DNA from: Rhizobiaceae bacterium
GTDB lineage: Bacteria; Pseudomonadota; Alphaproteobacteria; Rhizobiales; Rhizobiaceae
NCBI GenBank assembly: GCA_030065115.1
Contig: JASJDO010000006.1
Span: 1 to 58,477 of the forward strand
DNA length: 58,477 nt
Direction: 5' to 3'
Below the pieces are notes generated by a model. That model was given only the letters and a program-made list of their open reading frames with translations. It was not told the origin of the DNA and searched no databases. Positions 24,493 through 32,997 of the stretch are shown piece after piece. The first letter of the stretch is position 1, and each line of letters opens with the position of its first letter. A program made the translations under genes and the position numbers.

Positions 24493-26520
24493 TCACGCCT
24501 CCGCAGCCCGACCTTTGAGGGCGATGATGCCTCGCGGACGGAACTGAATGAAAATGATGATAATGATGATCATATAGGTCTGGGCTGCAAGCGTATTTGA
24601 CGGGTTGAAACTCTCAATCAGCTTTTGGAAAATCCCGATCAACCCCGCGCCTGCCAGTGTACCCCAAATGTTGCCGACGCCGCCTATGACAACTGTCATG
24701 AAGCTTTGAACAATGTAATCGCTGCCCAGTTCGGATGTCACTTTCGCGTAGAGCCCGATCGCTACGCCTGCAATTCCCGCAATTCCGGAGCCAAGACCAA
24801 ATGTCAGCATATTGATCCGGTCCGGGTTGATACCCATGGAAGCAGCCATACGCGGATTCTGAACCACTGCCCGGGTTTCAAGGCCGAGACGGGTTTTGTT
24901 CAAGGTCCACCACAGGCCAACGAAGAACAAAATGCTTAATCCAAAGATCGCAATTCGTATCCAACTGATCGAGACCACATCATTTATGACCAGTGCGCCG
25001 TCTAGCCAATCGGGTGCTGTCAAAGGACGAGCCTGTGTTCCGAAAATGTTCTTTGCCAATTGTTGTAGAGCGATCGAAACACCGAAGGTTGCCAGCAGCG
25101 TCTCAAGAGGCCGGTCATATAAATGCCGGATCACCAGTCGTTCCAGAGCCACACCAGCGGCAAACGTCACAGCGAAGGCGACCGGAATCGCGACGATAAT
25201 CGACAGTGTATAATTGGTGATAAACTGCTGGACGACGTAACCTGAATAGGCGCCCATCATGATAAATTCGCCATGGGCCATGTTGATCACACGCATCACA
25301 CCAAAGGTAATGGCCAGCCCGATGGCTGCGAGAAAATAGATCGAGGCAAGGCTGATGGCATCCAGTGCCAAATCCAGAAACGTGTTCCAACGAACTGATG
25401 CATTGATTTGCCCCAGCGTGTTCCGTACAGCGTCTGTGACATTGGAATCGGGTTCATCAAACCGTGCGAAGAAAACATGTTCAGATACTGCGGCTTCAAT
25501 ATCTGAACGGCTCGGCGATGGTTCCGCAACACCGGTCAATACAAGATCGGAATAGGCTGCATCGCGGCGCTCCTCTGTGTTGAGGCTCGCGATTTCATAT
25601 CGCCCCACCATGCCGTCCTTGATGTTCTTGACGATTGTATTATCGCGCTCCTGCTTGGTAACAATTGCAGGAGCAGCGCCCGATTTGACCAGCATCAGAT
25701 AGGCTTCATCCAAGTCCAGTTCAGGCCTAACTTCAGAAAACCATGACAAAACTGACGGGCTTATGGCAGAGGCATCAGACCCAATTCCAGTTTCTCCAGG
25801 GATAATGATACGGGCAATATTTGCATCTTCCGGTAGCTGGGAAGCGACCTCAAGTTTGCTCGCCAAAAGCGGATTGAGGTTGGCTCTCACTTCAAGATTG
25901 AGGTCACCGGCAAAGCTGTTAATTGCTTCTATCCGTTCTTCGGGTGTTTCGCCGAACTGCATCGTAAGAAGGCGTTCGAGTTGGATGAAACCCGTTTTGA
26001 GTTCCAGATCTGTCTCAGTCTCAACCGCATTGCGTAGGGCCGGCAAATGTTCCGGTTTCGCGTCTCGAGAGATGCTTTCCAGACTAGCGCGTCGAACTGC
26101 CAGATCGGGACTTACAAGCCTGAATTGTACTAATGCAGAACCAAGGAGCTTACGCACGCCACTGTTGGGTTTGATCTGCTTGATGTCACGCTTACCAGCT
26201 TCACCGATTTTCTCACCTGTTACCACATCGATAAGCGTGTAAGTTTTTTTGTCTTCGGTGGTCACATAGAAGAAACGGTTATCTTCCTTTCGAAACCAGA
26301 GAGATTTTTCCTGCCAGTTCGACAAGAACTCCTGTGCATTTTCAAAGCCACTTGCCTGAATTGCTTCAAGGACTGGAGTGACCGTCTTTACGGAACTTCG
26401 TTGGATAAGTTTGAAGTCGCGTTCCAGAACTTCAGCGAATTTTTCGGGTGATGCATTTGCTGGTGCCACAAAGTAGGCAAGCAGGATCAAAGCACTCAGA
26501 ATGCTGGCAAGACGCGACAT
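24493..26520 (-). CDS. urtB: Urea ABC transporter permease UrtB with large periplasmic domain
   Basis: A 675-residue LivH-type permease. Residues 1-29 form a signal peptide (ending PANAS). About 30-385 is a predicted periplasmic, HEAT-like helical region, and about 390-675 is the membrane domain with the MRVINMAHGEFIMMGAYSGY segment characteristic of UrtB. Many UrtB proteins carry an N-terminal extension, often giving about 520-550 residues, so this one is unusually long. The start is the ATG at 26520. It lies 61 bases after urtA and one base before the GNAT gene. Confidence 0.93.
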   Translation of the reverse strand: MSRLASILSALILLAYFVAPANASPEKFAEVLERDFKLIQRSSVKTVTPVLEAIQASGFENAQEFLSNWQEKSLWFRKEDNRFFYVTTEDKKTYTLIDVVTGEKIGEAGKRDIKQIKPNSGVRKLLGSALVQFRLVSPDLAVRRASLESISRDAKPEHLPALRNAVETETDLELKTGFIQLERLLTMQFGETPEERIEAINSFAGDLNLEVRANLNPLLASKLEVASQLPEDANIARIIIPGETGIGSDASAISPSVLSWFSEVRPELDLDEAYLMLVKSGAAPAIVTKQERDNTIVKNIKDGMVGRYEIASLNTEERRDAAYSDLVLTGVAEPSPSRSDIEAAVSEHVFFARFDEPDSNVTDAVRNTLGQINASVRWNTFLDLALDAISLASIYFLAAIGLAITFGVMRVINMAHGEFIMMGAYSGYVVQQFITNYTLSIIVAIPVAFAVTFAAGVALERLVIRHLYDRPLETLLATFGVSIALQQLAKNIFGTQARPLTAPDWLDGALVINDVVSISWIRIAIFGLSILFFVGLWWTLNKTRLGLETRAVVQNPRMAASMGINPDRINMLTFGLGSGIAGIAGVAIGLYAKVTSELGSDYIVQSFMTVVIGGVGNIWGTLAGAGLIGIFQKLIESFNPSNTLAAQTYMIIIIIIFIQFRPRGIIALKGRAAEA

Positions 26521-26581
26521 AAAATGGGGTTCCAAGTCAAGTAGGAGAGGCGCTGGGCCTCTCCATGATTATTGTCTGCGA

Positions 26582-27850
26582 TCAGTAGTTTGATTTCAGC
26601 TGAACACAGGTGCTTGTTTCTGTGTTGTACATGCCGCAACCAAGATCTTTCCAGTCTGATTTGAGAACTGCTGATTCCGGCAGGAAGTCTGTCCAGGCAT
26701 CGCCCGGTACTTCTGCGGTCTGGCTGATGATGTCGAATTGACCATCTTCCTGAATTTCACCAATCAGAACAGGTTTTGCCAGATGGTGGTTTGGCAGCAT
26801 AACTGCTGTTCCACCAGTCAGATTTGGAAACTCCTGACCGTACATTGCCGTGCGGACTGCATCAACGTCAGTTGTACCGGCTTTTTCAACAGCGTTTACC
26901 CACATGTTGAAGCCGATATAATGCGCTTCCATTGGATCATTGGTTACGCGCTCATCACCCATGCGGGCTTTCCAGCTTTCGATGAAAGTGCCGTTTACCT
27001 CTGTATCGGCTGACTGGAAGTAATTCCATGCAGCCAGATGACCAACGAGGTTTGTAGTGTCGAGACCTGAAAGCTCTTCTTCACCCACGGAGAAAGCTAC
27101 AACCGGAATATCGTCTGCAGAAACACCTGCCGCAGCCAACTCTTTGTAGAAACCGATATTCGCGTCACCATTAATCGTGGAGATGACGCCCACCTTCTTG
27201 CCATCAGCGCCGAGTGCAACCACGTCAGCAACGATTTTTGACCAGTCGGAATGACCGAACGGTGTGTAGTTGACGAAAATGTCGTCTTCCTTGATGCCTT
27301 TATCGACAAGGTATTGCTCAAGAATTTTGTTGGTTGTACGTGGGTAAACATAGTCCGTACCGAGGAGCGCGAATTTCTCAACACCAAGCTCTTCAAGGTA
27401 ATAGTCGGTTGCAGGAATCGCCTGCTGGTTTGGCGCAGCACCAGTGTAGAATACGTTCTTGGATGATTCCTCACCCTCATACTGGACAGGATAGAACAAC
27501 AGGCCGTTGAGCTCCTCGATCACAGGAAGTACGGACTTGCGTGAAACAGATGTCCAGTTTCCGAAAATCACATCCACATTGTGGACGGTCAGCAGTTCGC
27601 GCGCCTTTTCAGCAAACAAAGGCCAGTCAGAGGCAGGATCGACAACAACAGGCACCAGCTTCTTGCCCATGACACCGCCTTTTTTATTCTGCTCATCGAT
27701 GAGCATCAGCATGGTGTCTTTAAGGGTGGTTTCAGAGATCGCCATCGTGCCGGATAGCGAGTGCAGAATACCTACCTTGATTTCTTCAGCCAGCGCAGCG
27801 ATCGGTGTCGCGATGGATATGGCTGCAGCGAGTGCCAGTTTTTTCAACAT
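26582..27850 (-). CDS. urtA: Urea ABC transporter substrate-binding protein UrtA
   Basis: A 422-residue periplasmic binding protein with a signal peptide (MLKKLALAAAISIATPIAA, cleavage after ALA) and a mature start EEIKVGILHSLSGTMAIS typical of UrtA/FmdD. Other family markers are NWTSVSRKSVLPVIEE and YVYPRTTNKILEQYL. It captures urea (or a short-chain amide) for UrtBCDE. The start is the ATG at 27850, since a longer reading to 27916 would put extra charged residues before the signal peptide. It is the first gene of the urt-ure operon. Confidence 0.96.
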   Translation of the reverse strand: MLKKLALAAAISIATPIAALAEEIKVGILHSLSGTMAISETTLKDTMLMLIDEQNKKGGVMGKKLVPVVVDPASDWPLFAEKARELLTVHNVDVIFGNWTSVSRKSVLPVIEELNGLLFYPVQYEGEESSKNVFYTGAAPNQQAIPATDYYLEELGVEKFALLGTDYVYPRTTNKILEQYLVDKGIKEDDIFVNYTPFGHSDWSKIVADVVALGADGKKVGVISTINGDANIGFYKELAAAGVSADDIPVVAFSVGEEELSGLDTTNLVGHLAAWNYFQSADTEVNGTFIESWKARMGDERVTNDPMEAHYIGFNMWVNAVEKAGTTDVDAVRTAMYGQEFPNLTGGTAVMLPNHHLAKPVLIGEIQEDGQFDIISQTAEVPGDAWTDFLPESAVLKSDWKDLGCGMYNTETSTCVQLKSNY

Positions 27851-28154
27851 GTTAGTGGGCCTTTCCCTATTTAGTAATTTTTTGGCGAAGCGATCTCGCC
27901 TAAATCTTTGGGACATTTGTAAAGATCACAAACATCCTCCCTCCAAGATGGATGGGAAAAAACCAGATCAGAGTGATGCTGTCTGCTGTTAAAAAGGCGA
28001 TATTCCGTTGCAAAAAAAGCAACACATTTTTTCGATTTGCTGGAAAAACAATTCACCAGACAGAAAGAACGCCAACCGAACGTCGAAAAGTCAGGTCAGA
28101 TTCAAGTCCTTCACTCAATCTTTTGAAACGGTAAAATTGGGAAAGAACTGTTTC
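27851..28154. other. 304-base gap upstream of urtA, no gene seen
   Basis: This gap between the SDR gene and urtA must hold the urt-ure promoter. I see no convincing coding frame, and no sigma-54 -24/-12 element (GG-N10-GC) placed sensibly for urtA. The one clear symmetrical element is GTTGC-A7-GCAAC at 28007-28023, a 5-base dyad around a run of seven A bases, of unknown role. Confidence 0.5.
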
Positions 28155-28952
28155 TCAATCACGGTCTTTCCTCATTTTAAGCATCATCATGCGAAAATAG
28201 AATTCGGGAAAGAACCGGTTTACCCGCCAAGCCAGTTTCGCGATCCGACCTACGGGAATATAGGTTTTGTTCCTTCGCACTCCAGCCATGATCGTTTCTG
28301 CTGCATCCTTGGGGGACATGTAGTCCACCCCGTCCGTAGCCGACCCCGGCCTTGCGATCCCACCCTCTTCGTGTTCGGGATTATCAATATTTGTCGCAAC
28401 AAAGGACGGGGCTGCTATTGAAACTGTCACGCCATGGTCAAGCTCCTCTGCCCGTAGCGACTTGAACAGCCCTTCCAATGCATGCTTACTGGCAGAATAA
28501 GCCGTCCGATGAAACAATGGAGAAAAACCAGCAACCGAGGACACGGCCAAATGCATCCCGTGGGCGGCGCGAACTGGGGCAATCATCTCACGAAGAATGT
28601 AAAGCGCACCAAAATAATTGACATCAAAAACCTTCTTGTGCGCTGCTGTAGGTTCTTCGGTCAATTCGCCAATCTGGGTAATGCCGGCATTATAGATAAC
28701 CAGATCAATGCGAGGGCATCGGCTCTTTAGCTCCTGGCAATTTTGTATAACACTGGCTTCATCAGTCAGATCACACCCGAAAAATGATACGGATTGCCCA
28801 GCGAAACGCGGCCTTGCCGCATCCGATCGCTTGCCAGGCAAATCAAAGATTGAAACCTGCCATCCATCCTGCACCAAAAGTTCTGTAAGGGCGATCCCCA
28901 AACCTCCAGCACCACCCGTAATGACCGCGATCTTCTTGCCAGTGTCAGTCAT
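28155..28952 (-). CDS. SDR-family NAD(P)-dependent oxidoreductase
   Basis: A 265-residue SDR with the cofactor motif TGGAGGLGIAL near the N-terminus, NAGI, the Ser in AVSSVAGF, and Y-x3-K in YSASK. A hydrophobic, basic C-terminal tail (RVNRFFPEFYFRMMMLKMRKD) suggests membrane association, as in hydroxysteroid- or retinol-dehydrogenase-like SDRs. The ATG at 28952 overlaps the epimerase stop by four bases. It is the last gene of the FMO-BASS-epimerase-SDR unit. Confidence 0.88.
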   Translation of the reverse strand: MTDTGKKIAVITGGAGGLGIALTELLVQDGWQVSIFDLPGKRSDAARPRFAGQSVSFFGCDLTDEASVIQNCQELKSRCPRIDLVIYNAGITQIGELTEEPTAAHKKVFDVNYFGALYILREMIAPVRAAHGMHLAVSSVAGFSPLFHRTAYSASKHALEGLFKSLRAEELDHGVTVSIAAPSFVATNIDNPEHEEGGIARPGSATDGVDYMSPKDAAETIMAGVRRNKTYIPVGRIAKLAWRVNRFFPEFYFRMMMLKMRKDRD

Positions 28953-29890
28953 AAACCAGCATGCTCCTGCCAAAACTTAAAAACCTCAAGTGAGGTCTTT
29001 TCCGGAACATACCCAAATTCCCGCTTGAGCCTGGTGTTATCAAGAACCGGACGAAACTGAAGAAACCGGACTTGCTCAGGCCCGTACCGTGACAAACCAA
29101 GTGGTGAAGCAATTGCAAGAAGTGCTTTCAACAGCCAGGACGGAAACCGCATCAGCGGCTTTTTCAACAACGCTGCAATATCATGCATGCCCAGTGCGCC
29201 ATCCCCGGCCACATTGTAGATTCCAGGTTTGCCCTCGTCGCAAGCATGAAGAATGATCTTTGCCAAATCTGCATCCCAAATAAAAACGAACGGACTGTCG
29301 GTTTCGCGCAGAGACAACAAACGCGGCTTGTGAAACAGCGCTGTAATCTGGTTTTCTATCCCGACTCCCAAAATGGTTCCGACCCTCAAGACGACTTGCT
29401 CAAGTTCAGGATTGCTGGCTCGCAGATTTGCCAACATCTCTTCAACCAACCGTTTGTGATATGAATACGGGAACTCGTAGTTTCCCCTGATTGGAGCATC
29501 TTCTGCCAATGGCACCGAGTTTTCCGGATGATATCCGTATGCAGCGCCTGAACTCGTGACTACAAGTCGCTTCACGTCAAATTCCAGGCAGGCATCTATG
29601 ATGTTGCGGGTTCCGTTTACATCAACATCATAAGCAAACTCTCGACCTGATCCTTTCGGCGGCGTTACGATTGAGGCCAGGTGAACCACAACTTCAGGCT
29701 TACATTTTGAAAATAAGTCCCGAACCATCTCCTGATCGCGAACATCCAATACATAATAACTTATCTCATCGGGGAGATCATGGATCTCGGTCACATCGCT
29801 GACAGACACAACAAATCGATCCTTTGGCACACTTGAAATGAGCGCCTGGCCCACATGACCTGCTGCACCAGTGATTAAGACCCGCTTCAT
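28949..29890 (-). CDS. NAD-dependent epimerase/dehydratase (extended SDR)
   Basis: A 313-residue extended SDR: NAD motif GAAGHVGQ at residues 8-15, the catalytic Ser region VVTSSGAAYG and Y-x3-K in YSYHK. The C-terminal substrate domain has no distinctive sugar-nucleotide signature. The family includes UDP-sugar epimerases and 3-beta-hydroxysteroid dehydrogenase-like enzymes; with an FMO, a BASS transporter and another SDR as neighbours, a hydroxy-lipid or terpenoid substrate is as likely as a sugar. It overlaps its neighbours on both sides by four bases (ATGA). Confidence 0.85.
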   Translation of the reverse strand: MKRVLITGAAGHVGQALISSVPKDRFVVSVSDVTEIHDLPDEISYYVLDVRDQEMVRDLFSKCKPEVVVHLASIVTPPKGSGREFAYDVDVNGTRNIIDACLEFDVKRLVVTSSGAAYGYHPENSVPLAEDAPIRGNYEFPYSYHKRLVEEMLANLRASNPELEQVVLRVGTILGVGIENQITALFHKPRLLSLRETDSPFVFIWDADLAKIILHACDEGKPGIYNVAGDGALGMHDIAALLKKPLMRFPSWLLKALLAIASPLGLSRYGPEQVRFLQFRPVLDNTRLKREFGYVPEKTSLEVFKFWQEHAGL

Positions 29891-30822
29891 TCCTGCAGCC
29901 CAGTGGTTGAATAGGCTGAGCTCCTGTCAGCAGGTTTTCTCGCCATGAACAATGCGAGGCTAAGACCGCTAATCGCGTGCCATATTCCCCAGAACGCCGC
30001 GACCACTGCCATACCACCCAGTCCGTCGAAAAACGCAAAAATCAGGATCAATCCCAGTCCGGAATTCTGAATACCGGTTTCGATTGTAATCGAGCGCCGG
30101 TCAAATTCACTCAATCCGACCAGCCGGGCTGTGATGTTGCCTAGAAGTAGAGCGATCGTATTGTGGGCAATCACCAACAGTGCGACTGCTCCAGCGAGTT
30201 GCAGGAAAAAACTCCAGTTCGCTGCCAGTGCCAGAACAATGAATGCCACAAAAATACACATAGAAAGCATCTGCAGCGGCTTGCGCAGCCTGGCTGACAA
30301 TTCCGGAAGACGTATGTTGCAGATTATCCCTAAGCACAATGGCAGGATCAGCATGAACAGGACCGTTATGGCAACCTGAACCGGATCGATTGCCGTCTTT
30401 TGCAAGATCGCGGCAGTGGGTTCATACAGTCCGGCCCAAAAAGCGGTGTTAAGCGGGGTCATAAATATCGCGGCAACAGTAGCAAAGGCTGTCAATGTTA
30501 CCGAAAGAGCTGCGTTTCCACCCGCTCGATGTGTAATGAAGTTCGAAATATTTCCCCCGGGACATGCCGCAACCAAGATCATTCCCAATGCTATCGAGGG
30601 ACGTGGATCTGTTAGGACTACAAGCACAAATGTCGCAGCAGGCAACACTAGAAATTGTGATACAACACCTGCGATCACCGCTCTGGGTTGCCGGACAATT
30701 TGCTGAAAGTTCTCAGGCCTCAAATCAAGCGCAATCGAGAACATAACAATTGCTAGAATCGCGTTCAGGAGCGTGAGGGAGTTTGGCGAAAAGTTCAGAA
30801 CTACACTGTCTATGTCTGCCAT
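29887..30822 (-). CDS. Bile acid:sodium symporter-family (BASS) transporter
   Basis: A 311-residue membrane protein with 9-10 predicted helices. BASS signatures are visible: the segment VAACPGGNISNFITHRAGGNAALS (crossover motif region with GGNxSN) and TIETGIQNSGLGL (ETGxQN). Known members move bile acids, pantoate, pyruvate or other organic anions with sodium. The ATG at 30822 has a GGGGGAA site directly upstream. It lies 19 bases after the FMO gene and overlaps the epimerase gene by four bases, so it probably imports or exports the unit's substrate. Confidence 0.9.
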   Translation of the reverse strand: MADIDSVVLNFSPNSLTLLNAILAIVMFSIALDLRPENFQQIVRQPRAVIAGVVSQFLVLPAATFVLVVLTDPRPSIALGMILVAACPGGNISNFITHRAGGNAALSVTLTAFATVAAIFMTPLNTAFWAGLYEPTAAILQKTAIDPVQVAITVLFMLILPLCLGIICNIRLPELSARLRKPLQMLSMCIFVAFIVLALAANWSFFLQLAGAVALLVIAHNTIALLLGNITARLVGLSEFDRRSITIETGIQNSGLGLILIFAFFDGLGGMAVVAAFWGIWHAISGLSLALFMARKPADRSSAYSTTGLQE

Positions 30823-30841
30823 GTTCCCCCCAATCAAATTT

Positions 30842-32167
30842 TCAAGACGATACCTGGCTCAGCGCCTGTATTTTTTTGTTCACAGCATTTCGATATGTGG
30901 CTTTATCCACATAGTAAGCCATGCGCGGCAGATCGATATAGTTCATACCGCCTGTCAAACGCTCAAAGCGCTCCCGCTTCTCTTGCTGGATTTGTTTTGA
31001 TTCGGGATGACTTTTTTCAAGCCCTTTGATGTATCTGGCGACCATTTCAACCTGCTCATGGCGCCCCTGCCAGCCAAGCCCGGCCGCTTCAATCATACCC
31101 AGAACAAACACATCATCGCGCTCTGGATGCATACAATTCATATACAAATTCGGCGCATCACCATCCCAGTTCAGCAGCTTCTTTTCGATGAACGGATAGT
31201 GCAGTTTATAGCCAGTTGCAGCCACAATCATATCAAACTCTGCGCTTGACCCATCAACAAAATGAACCGTATTGCCTTCAAATCGATCGATGTCGCCATG
31301 AACCTTGATGTCGCCATGACCCGCGTGAAACAGGATTAGCGAGTTGACGATCGGATGGCTTTCGTACAATTGATAATCCGGCTTGGGAAAACCGTATTTC
31401 TGAGGGTCGCCGACAAACCAGCTCAAAATCATGCTGTCGATCTTCCGCTTGAGCCACATAGGCAGTTTGATCAGACCCCCCATAGTGTCAGCCGGCTTGC
31501 CAAACACATATTTGGGCACAAAATAGTATCCACGCCGCATTGAGATGTCACAACTTCTGCCATGGTGGATCGCATCAACGGCAATATCGCAACCCGAATT
31601 TCCCGCGCCAATGATGAGAACGCGCTTGTCGGCGAATTGTCCGGGATAACGATATTCGCTGGAGTGGATCAGTTCGCCGGCAAAATCACCTTTGAAATTT
31701 GGCAGATTGGGCTCGGAGAGCGTGCCATTGGCAATCAACACCCCGCGAAACTCGGCAGTCTCGATCTTTCCAGCTTTTGATTTCCATGAGACCTGCCAGC
31801 CCTCACCTTCTGCACCTATCGGTTCGACTTTGACAACCTCAGTTTCAAATTTGAAACCGCTGGTTATCCCGAAATGATCTGCAAAATTCCTGAAGTAGTT
31901 TTTCAGCTCTGTATGAGAGGGGTATTCCGCGACAGTCTCATCCATTGGAAAGTCGGTGAACTCGGTCATCTTTTTGGAAGAGATCAGATGAGCAGTCTCA
32001 TACATGGTCGATTTGGGACCATCGATATCCCAAAGACCCCCAACGCCGTTGTTTAGCTCGAACCCTTGCCAGGGGATATTCAGTTCGTTGAGCAGTTTTG
32101 CCATGGCCAATCCAGTCGGACCAGCACCAATAAGCGCAAACCGGGTTCGGGTTTCTTCTTGCTTCAT
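30842..32167 (-). CDS. Flavin-containing monooxygenase (group B, FMO-like)
   Basis: A 441-residue NADPH- and FAD-dependent monooxygenase. The FAD motif GAGPTGLAMAK is at residues 14-24, the NADPH motif GAGNSGCDIAVD is in the middle, and an FMO-type fingerprint occurs around FKGDFAGELIHSSEYRYP. It resembles FMOs that oxygenate soft N or S atoms or ketones more than bacterial trimethylamine monooxygenase, whose N-terminus differs. The neighbours (BASS transporter, epimerase-like enzyme, SDR) are encoded on the same message. Substrate unknown. Confidence 0.88.
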   Translation of the reverse strand: MKQEETRTRFALIGAGPTGLAMAKLLNELNIPWQGFELNNGVGGLWDIDGPKSTMYETAHLISSKKMTEFTDFPMDETVAEYPSHTELKNYFRNFADHFGITSGFKFETEVVKVEPIGAEGEGWQVSWKSKAGKIETAEFRGVLIANGTLSEPNLPNFKGDFAGELIHSSEYRYPGQFADKRVLIIGAGNSGCDIAVDAIHHGRSCDISMRRGYYFVPKYVFGKPADTMGGLIKLPMWLKRKIDSMILSWFVGDPQKYGFPKPDYQLYESHPIVNSLILFHAGHGDIKVHGDIDRFEGNTVHFVDGSSAEFDMIVAATGYKLHYPFIEKKLLNWDGDAPNLYMNCMHPERDDVFVLGMIEAAGLGWQGRHEQVEMVARYIKGLEKSHPESKQIQQEKRERFERLTGGMNYIDLPRMAYYVDKATYRNAVNKKIQALSQVSS

Positions 32168-32237
32168 CTAATGTTTATTCCGCTCAAACCGCCTCAACCA
32201 AAAACCCAACCGTTTGTTTCCGCATCAATTCCTACCA

Positions 32238-32969
32238 TTATTCAAAATCAACGTTCTTGTGCACATGTTCAATCAAGGCTGAAGCCTGTCGATTGCACTT
32301 TTTCTCAACGAGCCAACCCAACACTGCTCCCGGACCTGCAGCTGACAGTGAAGCAGGTGCCACGTGAACTTCGAAATCCCGTAATTTACCTCCCATGCCA
32401 ACAATCATTTTGCCACTTTCGATTTCAAAAGAGCTGGGAAGTGTGAGAAGACTCTCACCTTCGTCCCAAGCCAATCCTCTCACACTGCCGGACGCGCTTC
32501 GAACCGACACCTCTTGAGAGGTTTTCGCATCACGGCGCCACAGGACCAGCTTTGTTGGTATTGTGCAACGCGGCCCGGAACTGTCTACACTCACATGCCA
32601 CACCCCGGGAGCAGTCGGCGCATCACCTGAAAGATTACGGGAAGCGCCGAAAACTTCTGTGCGCGCGTCAGGCTGTCCAAGTGCTACCTTGACTGTGTTC
32701 CAATTGCTCATGGCCTGATTTTCACTTACCTCGCCTGTTTTTGACAAAGCAACGTTTTCAACAGCCCCTGATATGACCTGCATCTCGCCTGCTTTGGATA
32801 GGAGCGTGATGCGCGCGCCTTCGGCAAGCGTAATCGGCTCAGTGCCATCCAGACGTTGACCCGGTTCAAATGCATCCGTACCGCTGACCGCAACGACAAT
32901 GACTTCACCATGGCTCGCTGTCGTGAAGCAACCCAAAGCAATCAACAGTGCCAAAACCCATTTTCTCAA
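32238..32969 (-). CDS. Exported protein of unknown function, FecR-like N-terminal region
   Basis: A 243-residue protein with a signal peptide (MRKWVLALLIALGCFTTASHG). The mature N-terminus (LAEGARITLLSKAGEMQVISG) recalls the FecR/peri-plasmic SH3-like fold found beside CHASE2 cyclases, but the rest is not recognised. The start chosen is a TTG at 32969, because it has an AAGGAG site eight bases before and begins the signal peptide. A longer reading to 33134 would overlap the cyclase gene and spoil the signal sequence. It follows the cyclase by 28 bases, so it is likely to act with it. Confidence 0.7.
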   Translation of the reverse strand: MRKWVLALLIALGCFTTASHGEVIVVAVSGTDAFEPGQRLDGTEPITLAEGARITLLSKAGEMQVISGAVENVALSKTGEVSENQAMSNWNTVKVALGQPDARTEVFGASRNLSGDAPTAPGVWHVSVDSSGPRCTIPTKLVLWRRDAKTSQEVSVRSASGSVRGLAWDEGESLLTLPSSFEIESGKMIVGMGGKLRDFEVHVAPASLSAAGPGAVLGWLVEKKCNRQASALIEHVHKNVDFE

Positions 32970-32997
32970 GAACTTTGCTCCTTGAAATCTTTCGAGA

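Noticed and set aside
27851-28154. Sigma-54 promoter for the urea operon
   Set aside because: I looked for a GG-N10-GC element with correct spacing on the minus strand and found none that was convincing.
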